This document shows positions 9,272 to 18,466 of a DNA stretch of 64,000 nt, piece after piece. The notes under the pieces were generated by a model. It ran no database searches, had not been told where the DNA came from, and saw only the letters and a program-made list of their open reading frames with translations. Each line of letters starts with the position of its first letter. Position 1 is the first letter of the stretch. Location of the stretch: positions 1 through 64,000 of the forward strand of contig NZ_AP025185.1 in NCBI RefSeq assembly GCF_020886115.1, written 5' to 3'. The translations under genes and the position numbers were made by a program. Origin of the DNA: Flavobacterium ammonificans. GTDB lineage: Bacteria > Bacteroidota > Bacteroidia > Flavobacteriales > Flavobacteriaceae.

Positions 9272-9416
9272 CAACAAAAAATACGGTGCTTAAAATCAGT
9301 GTATTAAAGTTTTGTTAAACGATTTATTAACAATTTAGAAACATACAAAACAGCTAAGATGCAACAGAAGTAAAGGGTTTTAAAATGAAAAAGAGAATCA
9401 AAACTTTAAACTCAAT

Positions 9417-9447
9417 AAAAAAAGCGAAAATTATTTTCGCTTTTTTT
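9417..9447 (-). terminator. terminator of the dapF-GNAT-mltG operon
   Basis: A 14-bp stem AAAAAAAGCGAAAA / TTTTCGCTTTTTTT lies 3 bp beyond the mltG stop codon and has runs of A and T on its two sides. Confidence 0.88.
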
Positions 9448-9450
9448 ATT

Positions 9451-10491
9451 TTATCTTTTCACTCCTTGACTATTAATCCAATTGTAATATTTTTTGGCAT
9501 TTTGTTCGTGTTCAGCTTGGGTTACGGCAAAATCATGATACCCAAAACGAGTTACGCTCGCGCAAAAATAAATGAAGTTGTGTTTTTCTGGATTTAAAAC
9601 CGCCTCAATTGCTGATATATCTGGCATTGCAATTGGACCTGGTGGTAAGCCAGCACTATAATAAGTGTTGTAAGGCGAAGCAACTTGTAAATCTTTATTC
9701 AATACTCTTTTAATTACCTGCTTAAAGTCATTGGATTTCTTTTTAACTGCAAAAATTACGGTCGGGTCTGCTTGTAACAAAATACCTCTGTGTAAACGAT
9801 TCAAGTATACCCCTGCAATTCTAGGTCTTTCATCCTTTTTAACCGATTCTTTATGAACAATAGAAGCCAAAATAGTGGCCTCAATAGGAGTCAATCCTTG
9901 CGCTTTAGCTTTAGCAACTCGCTCTTCATTCCAAAAATTGCGGTATTCCTTAATCATTTTATCTCGGAATTTTACCGCTGTAGTATTCCAATACAATTCA
10001 TAGGTATTCGGAATAAACATTGTTAAAACATTGTCTTCATTAAATCCATTTTCTGCCAAAAAAGTAGCATCCTTAAAAACCGTCAATAATGAAAGACTAT
10101 CTGCTTCTATTTCAGAACCTATTCTTCCAGCAAAATCTTCCAAACGCTCTTGATTATTGAACGAGAGTTTTACTTCAGTATTGATTCGTAAAGCATTAAT
10201 TAATTCGTTGCTATTCATTCCTTTCTTGAATAGAAACTTACCTGGCTTTACATTATTCGGATATTTCTTTTTATATGCTACAGCATCAAATCTTTCAATG
10301 TCATCTACATAAGGTGCTACAATCTTTTTAACTGATTCGTAATCCGAATCCGTTGGAATATAAACATACATTTCAGCTTCTTCGAATTTAGTATTTGAAG
10401 AGAAAATTTGGTTTACTAAAATTAAACCATAAATAATAAGACCTGAAATAAGAACAATAGTAACTGTAGTTATAGCTTTTTTGAAATTCAA
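9451..10491 (-). CDS. mltG: endolytic transglycosylase MltG (YceG family)
   Basis: MltG is an inner-membrane lytic transglycosylase that cuts nascent glycan strands and is thought to set their length. The 346-aa protein has one N-terminal membrane helix (about 7-29), a LysM-like lead domain, the IPNTYELYW motif (about 160-168) and the catalytic signature ASIVHKES with the presumed catalytic Glu at 215, then QADPTVIF and the PYNTY-----PPGPI motif. Length is normal. It is the last gene of a three-gene operon after dapF and a GNAT gene, 18 bp downstream of the latter. The pairing with dapF, which makes the meso-DAP used in peptidoglycan, fits a cell-wall role. Confidence 0.95.
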   Translation of the reverse strand: MNFKKAITTVTIVLISGLIIYGLILVNQIFSSNTKFEEAEMYVYIPTDSDYESVKKIVAPYVDDIERFDAVAYKKKYPNNVKPGKFLFKKGMNSNELINALRINTEVKLSFNNQERLEDFAGRIGSEIEADSLSLLTVFKDATFLAENGFNEDNVLTMFIPNTYELYWNTTAVKFRDKMIKEYRNFWNEERVAKAKAQGLTPIEATILASIVHKESVKKDERPRIAGVYLNRLHRGILLQADPTVIFAVKKKSNDFKQVIKRVLNKDLQVASPYNTYYSAGLPPGPIAMPDISAIEAVLNPEKHNFIYFCASVTRFGYHDFAVTQAEHEQNAKKYYNWINSQGVKR

Positions 10492-10509
10492 AATAATACT
10501 TAATTTAAA

Positions 10510-11037
10510 TTATTGATTTAGTAATTGAAATAGTGCTTCATCTTTAAACGTTCCATTTACTAACGTCCAATCTTTTTTTACTCCTATTTCCTGGAAGCCA
10601 AATTTAGTAAAAAGTGCTAAACTAGCTAAATTATCTGTTGCAATATTTGCATACAATTGATGTAAATTCAAATTATGAAATGCATATTGGATCATCAAAT
10701 GTAATGCTTCAGAACCAATATTTTTATTTCTATCATTTATAGACTGAATTACAATACCAATTCCAGCTCGTCTATTCTGAGGATCAAAGTCAAACAAATC
10801 GATTAGACCCAAAGCAGGAAAATCTTCGTCTTGGCAAATGGCCAATCGTAACTGTTTGGCCTCATAAATATCTTGATGGGCATTCTCTAGGTATTGTTTC
10901 ACTAAAAACCTGCTGTATGGCGTTTGAGTATTACTGACTTCCCAAATACTTTGGTCGTTCTCCATAGCATAAACAAACTCCAAATCATTGGGTTCTAATG
11001 CACGTAAATAGATATTCTTGCCTTTTAGAGTGATCAT
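10510..11037 (-). CDS. GNAT family N-acetyltransferase (RimJ/RimL-like)
   Basis: This 175-aa cytoplasmic protein has the GNAT fold as found in the RimJ/RimL group: an N-terminal LRALEPNDLEFVY segment, a central RRAGIGIVI strand-helix that forms the acetyl-CoA site, and the C-terminal NLASLALFTKFGFQEIG motif. The substrate cannot be assigned; relatives acetylate N-termini of proteins or small amines. It lies 9 bp after dapF and 18 bp before mltG, so it is part of that operon. Confidence 0.85.
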   Translation of the reverse strand: MITLKGKNIYLRALEPNDLEFVYAMENDQSIWEVSNTQTPYSRFLVKQYLENAHQDIYEAKQLRLAICQDEDFPALGLIDLFDFDPQNRRAGIGIVIQSINDRNKNIGSEALHLMIQYAFHNLNLHQLYANIATDNLASLALFTKFGFQEIGVKKDWTLVNGTFKDEALFQLLNQ

Positions 11038-11046
11038 GTCTTGAAT

Positions 11047-11829
11047 TTATATTTCAATCCTTCCTTTATAAACAAACTCTGCAGGCCCTTTCAAAAATAC
11101 GTTAGTATATTTTCCATTTTCAATATCAAATGAAACTGATAATTTGCCACCTTCAACATTCAAATTAATAGCGTTTAAATTTGTTTGTCCAGTTGCATTC
11201 ATAGCAATTGCAACAGCAGTTGCTCCTGTACCACAAGCTAAGGTTTCTCCCTCTACTCCTCTTTCATAGGTTCGCAAAGAAAAAGTGTTCTCGTTAATTT
11301 TTTTTACAAAATTGATATTACTACCTTCTTTCCCATACAAGTCTCCATATCGAATGGTAGCGCCATTTTCTTTGACATTGTAATTTTCTAGATCTGCTAC
11401 CAATTGAACATGATGAGGAGAACCTGTATTCAAAAAAGAATATTCGGATGTATTTTTAATCTCAGTCACATCAATCATTTGTAATGATACAATATTCTCT
11501 TCAGAAACTGTCGCATAATGCAAACCATCCGAAGCAATAAATGTAGTCTCGTTTTGAATTATATTCAGTTTTTTTGCAAAAGCGACTAAACAGCGTCCAC
11601 CATTACCACACATAGAACTCAAATTACCATCTGAATTGTAATACACCATTCTGAAATCGGTATCTGCATCAGTATCCAACAAAATCAATCCATCGGCACC
11701 AATTCCAAAACGTCTGTCACACAAATGCGCAACTAATTCTGTGTTTTCTTTTGGGAAAATACCAGCGCGATTGTCAATCATAACAAAATCGTTTCCCGTT
11801 CCTTGGTATTTATAAAATTCTATTTGCAT
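11047..11829 (-). CDS. dapF: diaminopimelate epimerase
   Basis: DapF converts LL- to meso-diaminopimelate, the lysine precursor and peptidoglycan cross-linking residue. The 260-aa protein has both halves of the pseudo-dimer and both catalytic cysteines in their motifs: C74 in SSMCGNGGRC and C199 in ETLACGTGATA. The YQGTGNDFVM motif near the N-terminus is also intact. It is the first gene of the dapF-GNAT-mltG operon, and the promoter -7 TACTTTTG at 11847-11854 is only 17 nt before the start, giving a very short leader. It is divergent from the Do-like protease gene. Confidence 0.97.
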   Translation of the reverse strand: MQIEFYKYQGTGNDFVMIDNRAGIFPKENTELVAHLCDRRFGIGADGLILLDTDADTDFRMVYYNSDGNLSSMCGNGGRCLVAFAKKLNIIQNETTFIASDGLHYATVSEENIVSLQMIDVTEIKNTSEYSFLNTGSPHHVQLVADLENYNVKENGATIRYGDLYGKEGSNINFVKKINENTFSLRTYERGVEGETLACGTGATAVAIAMNATGQTNLNAINLNVEGGKLSVSFDIENGKYTNVFLKGPAEFVYKGRIEI

Positions 11830-11846
11830 AAATATAAATTATGAAA

Positions 11847-11854
11847 CAAAAGTA
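11847..11854 (-). promoter_or_regulatory. -7 element of dapF operon promoter
   Basis: TACTTTTG on the minus strand fits TAnnTTTG. A clear -33 element was not found. Confidence 0.5.
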
Positions 11855-11958
11855 CGAACTATTAATGAAATGTTAATCACTGTTAAAGTGCGTTAAACTG
11901 TTTTTTACAAAAGAATTTCTATTATAAATTTACACGTAAATTTTAAACCAAAATCATT

Positions 11959-13359
11959 ATGAATCGCTTTTCAAGTCTATTTTTAGTATCGCTTTTAAGT
12001 GGCGCTGTGACACTAAGTGCATACAAATTATTATTTGAACCTAATGGTTATTTTTCTAAAAACACCAACGGCCTGGTAACTGAAGCCTCAGATTTTTATG
12101 GAAAAAGGGTTGGGTATTCACCAGAGAATGTTGATTTTACCACCTCTGCTGAAAAAACTATTCATACAGTAGTTCACGTTAAAAACGTTTCAAGAAGAAC
12201 CATTACCAATCCAATTATGGAATTCTTTTATGGATATGGCGGTAGCCAACAACAAGAACAAATTGGTACTGGTTCTGGAGTAATCATCTCAGAGGATGGT
12301 TATATAGTAACTAATAACCACGTAGTAAAAGATGCTAACGAAATTGAAATTACTTTAAATAATAAAAAATCCTATAAAGCAAAACTTATTGGTACCGATT
12401 CTAAAATGGATATTGCTTTGCTTAAAATCAATGCCGATGAAAAATTACCATACACAGCTTTCGCCAACTCTGATTCAGTAAAAATTGGAGAATGGGTATT
12501 AGCTGTTGGAAATCCGTACAACTTAACTTCTACAGTTACTGCCGGAATTGTATCTGCAAAGGCACGAAATTTAGATACAAGCGGAATACAATCTTTTATT
12601 CAAACCGATGCGGCGGTGAACCCTGGAAATAGTGGTGGTGCATTAGTAAACACTCGTGGTGAATTAATTGGGATTAACACTATGATCAGTTCCCCTACTG
12701 GAAGTTACACCGGCTATTCATTTGCTGTTCCATCCAACATTGCACGGAAAATAATAGAAGATATTATGGAGTATGGCAATGTACAGCGAGGAATACTAGG
12801 AGTTGAAGGGGGCGAATTAAATTCAAAGTCGTCCAAAGAATTAGGCATATCTCAAACAGAAGGATTCTATGTAAATAAAGTAACTAAAAGATCTGGAGCA
12901 GAAAAAGCTGGACTTCAAAAAGGTGACGTTATTATAAAACTAGACAATCAATCGGTAGCAACTTTTGCAGATTTATCCGGTTATATCAATACCAAAAGAC
13001 CTAATGACAAAGTAGCTGTTACAATAATTAGAGAAGGTAAAAATAAAGTAATACCTGTAATTCTAAGTAAGAACGATAATTTCAACACCGAGTTTAAAGG
13101 CCTCGAATTAGAAAATATTGATTCAAATGACAAAAAAAGATTCCGTTTAAATTATGGTGTGAAAATTAAAGCTATAACAAATGAGAATTTAAAAGCCTAT
13201 GAAAGAGAACTTTTAGGCAATATTATTTTAAGTATTGATAATTTAAAGGCAACCGATATTGAAACTGTTTCTAAATTATTAAATAACAAAGAAGAAGGTC
13301 AAAGTATTCGCATTGAAATGATCAACCAGAACGGAGAAATTTTCAGAATTATTATTTAG
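11959..13359 (+). CDS. Do/HtrA-like periplasmic serine protease
   Basis: The 466-aa protein is an HtrA/DegP/DegQ-type protease-chaperone that removes misfolded envelope proteins. It has an N-terminal signal or anchor (about 7-24), then a trypsin-like domain with catalytic triad H121 (TNNHVV), D151 (DIALLKI) and S225 (NPGNSGG), and two C-terminal PDZ domains (about 280-370 and 380-466). All catalytic residues are present and length matches the family. It is divergent from dapF, with no obvious heat-shock element, and is followed by a strong terminator, so it is a single-gene unit. Confidence 0.95.
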   Translation: MNRFSSLFLVSLLSGAVTLSAYKLLFEPNGYFSKNTNGLVTEASDFYGKRVGYSPENVDFTTSAEKTIHTVVHVKNVSRRTITNPIMEFFYGYGGSQQQEQIGTGSGVIISEDGYIVTNNHVVKDANEIEITLNNKKSYKAKLIGTDSKMDIALLKINADEKLPYTAFANSDSVKIGEWVLAVGNPYNLTSTVTAGIVSAKARNLDTSGIQSFIQTDAAVNPGNSGGALVNTRGELIGINTMISSPTGSYTGYSFAVPSNIARKIIEDIMEYGNVQRGILGVEGGELNSKSSKELGISQTEGFYVNKVTKRSGAEKAGLQKGDVIIKLDNQSVATFADLSGYINTKRPNDKVAVTIIREGKNKVIPVILSKNDNFNTEFKGLELENIDSNDKKRFRLNYGVKIKAITNENLKAYERELLGNIILSIDNLKATDIETVSKLLNNKEEGQSIRIEMINQNGEIFRIII

Positions 13360-13378
13360 TTTTACTTGTAGTTTTTTA

Positions 13379-13413
13379 AAAAAGCCATCTTGAAAATTCA
13401 AGATGGCTTTTTT
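13379..13413 (+). terminator. terminator of the Do-like protease gene
   Basis: A stem AAAAGCCATCTTGAA / TTCAAGATGGCTTTT with an adjacent T-run begins about 20 bp after the stop codon. Confidence 0.9.
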
Positions 13414-13458
13414 ATTAATTTTTCAATAAATAAATTTACGAAATCGATTGAAATTTTA

Positions 13459-13466
13459 TATTTTTG
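13459..13466 (+). promoter_or_regulatory. -7 element of GAPDH gene promoter
   Basis: TATTTTTG matches TAnnTTTG 49 nt before the start codon. The -33 region is AT-rich without a clear TTG. Confidence 0.45.
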
Positions 13467-13515
13467 AAAAATAAATAATTTTTAATCAGTAAAAAGGCAT
13501 AATCTATAAATTTTA

Positions 13516-14964
13516 ATGAAAACTACACATTTATATCAAAAAGAAGTTACTCTACAAGCAGATAGAAGGCAAATAAGTGCCGAATTAATCAAAATAATTA
13601 GTGACTTATGGTACGAAAAATCAATAGAGATTGTTTTATTCAGAAACCAATTAATTGATAAGAATGTAAGTGAAATATTAAATCTACACGAATATGCTGG
13701 AGCTTTTGTTGGAAAACCAATATCCATTTTTCATTCTATTGATATTGCCCGTGCTTTATCAGAAATTCAATTACCACCATCCAAATTGGATCTTGGAAAA
13801 CTAACCTACGAGTTTGGTTTAGAAGAAGATAAATACCCAAATGCAAGGTATTTTGTAATGGAGAAGTTAAAAAAAGCTAAATCATCTAAAGAAATAAAAC
13901 CAAAAGATGTAGTTCTCTATGGTTTTGGAAGAATTGGAAGGCTTTTAGCACGTGAGTTGGTTTCGAAAACAGGAAAAGGCGATCAACTTCGATTAAGAGC
14001 CATTGTGGTTCGTGAAAAAAATGACGCAATTACACTAGAAAAAAGGGCTTCTCTATTACGATATGATTCTATACATGGAGATTTTATGGGTTCTGTGGTT
14101 GCAGATGCTAAAAATAATGCCCTTATCATCAATGGTACAACTGTACATGTTATATCTGCTAGTAGTCCTGAAGAAATAGATTATACAAAATGGAATATTA
14201 AAAATGCTTTAGTAATAGATAATACTGGCGCATTTACAACGCAAGAAGCGTTAAGTCGTCACTTAAAATCTAAAGGAGCGCATAAAGTATTGCTAACAGC
14301 TCCAGGAAAAGGAGTTCCTAATATTGTTCATGGAGTAAATCAAAACGAATACAATCCAGACGAGATTGATATTTTTTCAGCTGCTTCTTGCACCACCAAT
14401 GCAATAACGCCTATTTTAAAAGTAATAGAAGATTCTTTAGGCATTGTAAAAGGTCATTTAGAAACGATTCATGCCTATACCAATGATCAAAATTTAGTTG
14501 ACAATATGCACAAAAAATACCGCCGTGGTCGTGCAGCTGCATTAAATATGGTGATTACAGAAACGGGAGCTGGAACAGCGGTAGCAAAGGCAATCCCTTC
14601 TTTGGATGGAAAATTAACTTCAAATGCCATACGAGTTCCAGTACCCAACGGTTCTTTGGTAGTATTAAATTTAGAGGTTAATCAAACTACTACTATAGAA
14701 ACTATTAATGCAATTATTAAGAAATCTGCTTTAGAAGGTGAATTAGTTGAACAGATAAAATATTCGCTAAATAATGAATTAGTTTCAACTGATATTGTTG
14801 GAACCTCTGCACCATCGATTTATGATAGTAACGCAACAATTGTTTCTAAAGATGGTAAAAATATTGTGTTATACATTTGGTATGACAATGAATATGGTTA
14901 CAGTCATCAAGTAATTCGTTTAGCTAAATACATTGCTAAAGTAAGACGATTTACTTATTATTAA
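13516..14964 (+). CDS. gap: long-form glyceraldehyde-3-phosphate dehydrogenase
   Basis: The 482-aa enzyme contains a complete phosphorylating GAPDH: NAD-binding YGFGRIGR (135-142), catalytic C292 in SAASCTTN and H319 in the ETIHAYTNDQ motif, and the C-terminal WYDNEYGYS. It is about 145 aa longer than ordinary GapA because of an N-terminal extension (1 to about 130) that I do not recognise as any named domain. Such long forms occur in Bacteroidota in addition to a normal GapA; whether this one is glycolytic or gluconeogenic cannot be read from sequence. It is a single-gene unit with its own promoter and a terminator shared with the convergent Lrp-type gene. Confidence 0.92.
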   Translation: MKTTHLYQKEVTLQADRRQISAELIKIISDLWYEKSIEIVLFRNQLIDKNVSEILNLHEYAGAFVGKPISIFHSIDIARALSEIQLPPSKLDLGKLTYEFGLEEDKYPNARYFVMEKLKKAKSSKEIKPKDVVLYGFGRIGRLLARELVSKTGKGDQLRLRAIVVREKNDAITLEKRASLLRYDSIHGDFMGSVVADAKNNALIINGTTVHVISASSPEEIDYTKWNIKNALVIDNTGAFTTQEALSRHLKSKGAHKVLLTAPGKGVPNIVHGVNQNEYNPDEIDIFSAASCTTNAITPILKVIEDSLGIVKGHLETIHAYTNDQNLVDNMHKKYRRGRAAALNMVITETGAGTAVAKAIPSLDGKLTSNAIRVPVPNGSLVVLNLEVNQTTTIETINAIIKKSALEGELVEQIKYSLNNELVSTDIVGTSAPSIYDSNATIVSKDGKNIVLYIWYDNEYGYSHQVIRLAKYIAKVRRFTYY

Positions 14965-14965
14965 T

Positions 14966-15058
14966 ACTCAGCTTTTTGTTATAGTTTTTAGTTTTTTAGT
15001 TTGTTTTCTTTAAGCTGAGTTATTTTAAAATCCGTTTCGAATTTGAAACGGATTTTAT
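14966..15058. terminator. convergent terminator region between GAPDH and the Lrp-type gene
   Basis: Two foldbacks are present: a long-range pair ACTCAGCTT (14966-14974) / AAGCTGAGT (15012-15020), and a tight hairpin AAAATCCGTTTC / GAAACGGATTTT at about 15027-15055 that is a good bidirectional terminator. Confidence 0.85.
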
Positions 15059-15060
15059 AT

Positions 15061-15522
15061 TTAAGAAATTGGCATAACTGTAGTCGACTTTACTTCCGAG
15101 ATAATAAAGAAACTGTTAATCAAAGACACTTCAGGTAAAACAGATAATTTTTGTTGGTGAAAATAATGATAACTATCCATGTCAGCCAAAACCACTTTGA
15201 GTAAGTAGTCAAAATTACCTGAAACAAAATTACATTCCACTACTTCAGGCATATTTAGAATAGACTTGTTAAACTCTTCAGAAACATCGTGAGTTTGTTT
15301 CACCAAGGTAACTTGACAATAAACCGTTAAATGAATCCCTAGTTTCTTTTTGTTTACGATGGATACATATTTTTCAATAACCCCTTCCTTTTCTAAACGT
15401 TTGACTCGATCATGAACAGGAGTTAAGGACAAGTTGATTTTATTTGAAATATCTTTTAAAGTCAAATGTGCATCTTCTTGTAATAACCTAAGTATTTTTT
15501 TATCAATGGTGTCGATAGTCAT
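15061..15522 (-). CDS. Lrp/AsnC family transcriptional regulator
   Basis: The 153-aa protein has the two standard parts of Lrp/AsnC regulators: an N-terminal winged helix-turn-helix (about 4-55, with DKKILRLLQEDA and LSLTPVHDRVKRLEKEGVI) and a C-terminal ligand-sensing RAM domain (about 65-145). It is divergent from alanine dehydrogenase with 209 bp between the starts, and the next gene beyond ald is an amino-acid permease. This layout matches the AldR-ald arrangement known in mycobacteria and rhizobia, so it probably controls ald in response to alanine or a related amino acid; that is an inference from neighbourhood. An inverted repeat in the shared intergenic region is a possible operator. 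Confidence 0.9.
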   Translation of the reverse strand: MTIDTIDKKILRLLQEDAHLTLKDISNKINLSLTPVHDRVKRLEKEGVIEKYVSIVNKKKLGIHLTVYCQVTLVKQTHDVSEEFNKSILNMPEVVECNFVSGNFDYLLKVVLADMDSYHYFHQQKLSVLPEVSLINSFFIISEVKSTTVMPIS

Positions 15523-15556
15523 AATAATTATGTAATAAAATTAAACTTGATTCAGT

Positions 15557-15587
15557 AAGTAGTTAATTTTTCTTTTTACTACTACTT
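15557..15587. promoter_or_regulatory. inverted repeat, possible operator in the Lrp-ald intergenic region
   Basis: AAGTAGT (15557-15563) and ACTACTT (15581-15587) form a 7-bp inverted repeat with 17 nt between, 34 bp upstream of the regulator's start. Its role as a binding site is only inferred. Confidence 0.3.
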
Positions 15588-15684
15588 AATAGAATAAATA
15601 AAGAAAAATAAACAACTAATTTATAATATAAAAGAAAAAAATACTAAATTATATCCAATATTACAATAATTTTTTCTTAATCAA

Positions 15685-15692
15685 TACATTTG
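15685..15692 (+). promoter_or_regulatory. -7 element of ald promoter
   Basis: TACATTTG matches TAnnTTTG 39 nt before the ald start; a weak -33 candidate (TTAC) lies about 21 nt upstream. Confidence 0.55.
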
Positions 15693-15731
15693 TTAATCAA
15701 TTTTAGAACTAACTTTTAAAAACTACAATTT

Positions 15732-16844
15732 ATGATAATAGGTGTTCCAAAAGAAATCAAAAACAATGAAAATCGTGTTGCACTTACTCCTGCTGGAGTA
15801 GCTGAATTTAAAAAGCACGGTCACCAAATTTATATTCAATCAACCGCAGGAGAAAATAGTGGTTTTAATGATGGTGCTTATGTAAATGCTGGAGCGCAAA
15901 TTTTGCCAACTATTGAAGCTGTTTACGAAATTGCCGAAATGATTATCAAGGTAAAAGAACCAATAGCTTCTGAATATCCTTTGATTAAAAAAGACCAATT
16001 GGTGTTTACCTATTTTCACTTTGCTTCCTCTGAACCATTAACTAAAGCAATGATTGAACGCGATGCAATTTGTTTGGCTTACGAAACCGTAGAAAAAACA
16101 GACCGCAGTTTGCCTTTATTAGTGCCAATGTCTGAAGTTGCCGGAAGAATGTCTATTCAAGAAGGTGCCAAATATTTAGAGAAACCTATGCAAGGAAAAG
16201 GAATTCTTTTAGGAGGAGTTCCAGGTGTAAACCCTGCAAAAGTAGTTGTCTTAGGAGGTGGTATCGTAGGAACTCAAGCAGCTAAAATGGCTGCTGGTTT
16301 TGGTGCCAATGTTACAATTATGGATGTAAGCTTAGCGCGTTTGCGTTATTTATCGGATATAATGCCACCTAATGTAACCACATTAATGTCTAACCATTAT
16401 AATATTTGTGATGCGATTGCAAATGCTGATTTAGTAATCGGAGCCGTGTTAATTCCTGGAGCAAAAGCACCTCATTTGATCACAAAAGACATGTTAAAAT
16501 TAATGAGTCCTGGCACTGTTGTAGTGGATGTTGCTGTGGATCAAGGAGGTTGTATTGAAACTTGTACACCAACAACTCATGAAAATCCGACTTTTATTAT
16601 TGATGGAATAGTTCACTATTGTGTAGCTAATATGCCAGGAGCAGTACCTTACACATCTACCTTAGCTTTGACTAATGCTACCTTGCCATACGCAATTCAA
16701 TTGGCAAACAAAGGATGGAAAAAAGCGTGTTCTGAAAATGAAGAATTGAAAAAAGGATTAAATATCGCCAATGGTAAAATTGTTTACCAAGGAGTTGCTG
16801 AAGCATGGGGATTGCCTTATGAAGAAGTAAGTAGTATTTTATAA
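15732..16844 (+). CDS. ald: alanine dehydrogenase
   Basis: Ald catalyses the reversible NAD-dependent deamination of L-alanine to pyruvate and ammonium. The 370-aa length equals that of characterised enzymes, and known active-site residues are in place: R15 (ENRVALTP), K75 (KVKEP), H96 (YFHFASS) and the Asp in VAVDQGG. The Rossmann motif GGGIVGTQAA is intact. It is divergent from an Lrp/AsnC regulator and convergent with an amino-acid permease, which suggests a small alanine catabolic module. It carries its own promoter and a strong terminator. Confidence 0.97.
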   Translation: MIIGVPKEIKNNENRVALTPAGVAEFKKHGHQIYIQSTAGENSGFNDGAYVNAGAQILPTIEAVYEIAEMIIKVKEPIASEYPLIKKDQLVFTYFHFASSEPLTKAMIERDAICLAYETVEKTDRSLPLLVPMSEVAGRMSIQEGAKYLEKPMQGKGILLGGVPGVNPAKVVVLGGGIVGTQAAKMAAGFGANVTIMDVSLARLRYLSDIMPPNVTTLMSNHYNICDAIANADLVIGAVLIPGAKAPHLITKDMLKLMSPGTVVVDVAVDQGGCIETCTPTTHENPTFIIDGIVHYCVANMPGAVPYTSTLALTNATLPYAIQLANKGWKKACSENEELKKGLNIANGKIVYQGVAEAWGLPYEEVSSIL

Positions 16845-16868
16845 AATATTAAGTTCCCCACATAATCC

Positions 16869-16902
16869 AAAAAGCCGGCTTGAATCTACAAGCCGGCTTT
16901 TC
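16869..16902. terminator. bidirectional terminator between ald and the permease gene
   Basis: A GC-rich stem AAAAGCCGGCTTG / CAAGCCGGCTTTT with a 6-nt loop lies between two convergent genes. Confidence 0.92.
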
Positions 16903-16921
16903 TATTTATTTTAAACACAAT

Positions 16922-18331
16922 TTATTCCTTAGGTTTTGTAAAATAGTAAATCGGTATTCCAGTCAACATAATTAATACACCCCAACCACAAGTTGAAAAT
17001 TTAGTGAACAATAATGAAACACAAACTGCCGTAGCAATCACAATATATAGCATTGGTAAGAATGGATAACCAAAAGCTTTATAAGGCCTCTCAACATCTG
17101 GCATTTTCTTACGAAGTATAAAAATTCCATAAATAGTAAGAATATAGAATATTAAAACTATTATGATTACAAAGTCTAATAAATCTCCATACTTCCCCGT
17201 TAAACATAAAAGCGAAGCCCAAACGCATTGTACCCAAAGCGCCCATTCTGGAACACTAGCCGAATTTAAATTAGCTGCCTTTTTCAAAAAAAGACCATCT
17301 TTAGCCATCGTGTAATAAACTCTAGCACCTGCCATAATCAAACCATTATTACAAGCAAATGTGGAAATCATAATCATTACAGCAATAATAATTGTTCCCA
17401 TATCCCCAAAAGTATATTGAGAGGATACTACTGCTACTCGATCGGATTTAGCAGTTGCAATTTCTTCAAGAGGAATTACTGCTAAATACATTAAATTAGT
17501 TAATACATAAATAATAGTAACTATAAAAGTTCCAAGAAACAAACTCAAACCTACATTGCGTTTTGGATTTTTAATTTCTCCAGCAATAAAAGTTACTCCA
17601 TTCCAGGCATCACTCGAAAACAAAGACCCAACCATAGCTGCAGAAATACCAGTTAACAAAGCAGTTCCACCTATTGGCAACCACGAACCAGTATCGGAAT
17701 TAAATGAACGTGTATTCCAGGCGTCAGACCAATTCGCATTCCAAACTTCTGCTTTTGCAGCTAACAACAATCCGAAAATTATCAAACCAAATAAAGACAG
17801 AATTTTAATAACAGTCAAAATTGTTTGTAATGTTTTACTATTCTTAACGCCTCTGCTATTAACATAAGTAAGCAAAACAATTGTGATTATTGATACAATT
17901 TGAGCTGCATTTAATTGAAACGAACTAAATTCAAATAGTATATTTTCATCACTAAGCGAAGGAATTAAATACGCTGCAAATTTGGAAAAACCAACACCAA
18001 CAGCCGCAATGGTTCCTGTTTGAATAACTGCGAAGAAACTCCAACCGTATAAAAAAGCAATTAATTTATTATAAGCCTCTTTTAAATATACATATTGGCC
18101 ACCCGCTTTAGGAAACATAGCACTCAACTCTCCATAACTTACCGCAGCAATCATTGTTATAACTCCAGAAACCAACCAAATTAAAGTTAGCCAACCTGCC
18201 GATCCAACTTGTCTTGCAATGTCAGCACTGACAATAAAAATCCCAGATCCTATCATTGAACCTACGACTAACATTGTTCCGTCTAATAATCCTAATTCGC
18301 GCTTAAAATCTTCAGGTTGATTTTCTTTCAT
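16922..18331 (-). CDS. APC-superfamily amino acid permease (LAT-like)
   Basis: The 469-aa inner-membrane protein has about 12 hydrophobic segments and the APC-family N-terminal signature VGSMIGSGIFIVSADIA in the first membrane helix. It resembles the LAT/SteT-type group, which exchange or import neutral amino acids with the inner-membrane gradient; the exact substrate cannot be read. Its place next to ald and an Lrp-type regulator suggests a role in alanine or related amino-acid uptake, but it is on the opposite strand to ald and separated from it by a terminator. Confidence 0.88.
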   Translation of the reverse strand: MKENQPEDFKRELGLLDGTMLVVGSMIGSGIFIVSADIARQVGSAGWLTLIWLVSGVITMIAAVSYGELSAMFPKAGGQYVYLKEAYNKLIAFLYGWSFFAVIQTGTIAAVGVGFSKFAAYLIPSLSDENILFEFSSFQLNAAQIVSIITIVLLTYVNSRGVKNSKTLQTILTVIKILSLFGLIIFGLLLAAKAEVWNANWSDAWNTRSFNSDTGSWLPIGGTALLTGISAAMVGSLFSSDAWNGVTFIAGEIKNPKRNVGLSLFLGTFIVTIIYVLTNLMYLAVIPLEEIATAKSDRVAVVSSQYTFGDMGTIIIAVMIMISTFACNNGLIMAGARVYYTMAKDGLFLKKAANLNSASVPEWALWVQCVWASLLCLTGKYGDLLDFVIIIVLIFYILTIYGIFILRKKMPDVERPYKAFGYPFLPMLYIVIATAVCVSLLFTKFSTCGWGVLIMLTGIPIYYFTKPKE

Positions 18332-18428
18332 ATTTATATTTATAGGTTTAGGTTAAATTTTGGTTGGTTAAAGATATACATTTTTTCAAAAAAATATTTC
18401 TAACAAATTAAACTAAGTATTATGCCAT

Positions 18429-18459
18429 AAAAAAACTCCTCAAATGAGGAGTTTTTTTT
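18429..18459 (-). terminator. terminator of the LysM/NlpC gene
   Basis: A stem of AAAAAAACTCCTC / GAGGAGTTTTTTT with a 4-nt loop lies just beyond the stop of the LysM gene. Confidence 0.9.
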
Positions 18460-18466
18460 ATAGTAT

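Noticed and set aside
9385..9597. 70-aa open frame on the plus strand
   Set aside because: It overlaps the mltG terminator and the 3' end of mltG on the other strand, and its sequence is the translated hairpin; no sign of a real gene.
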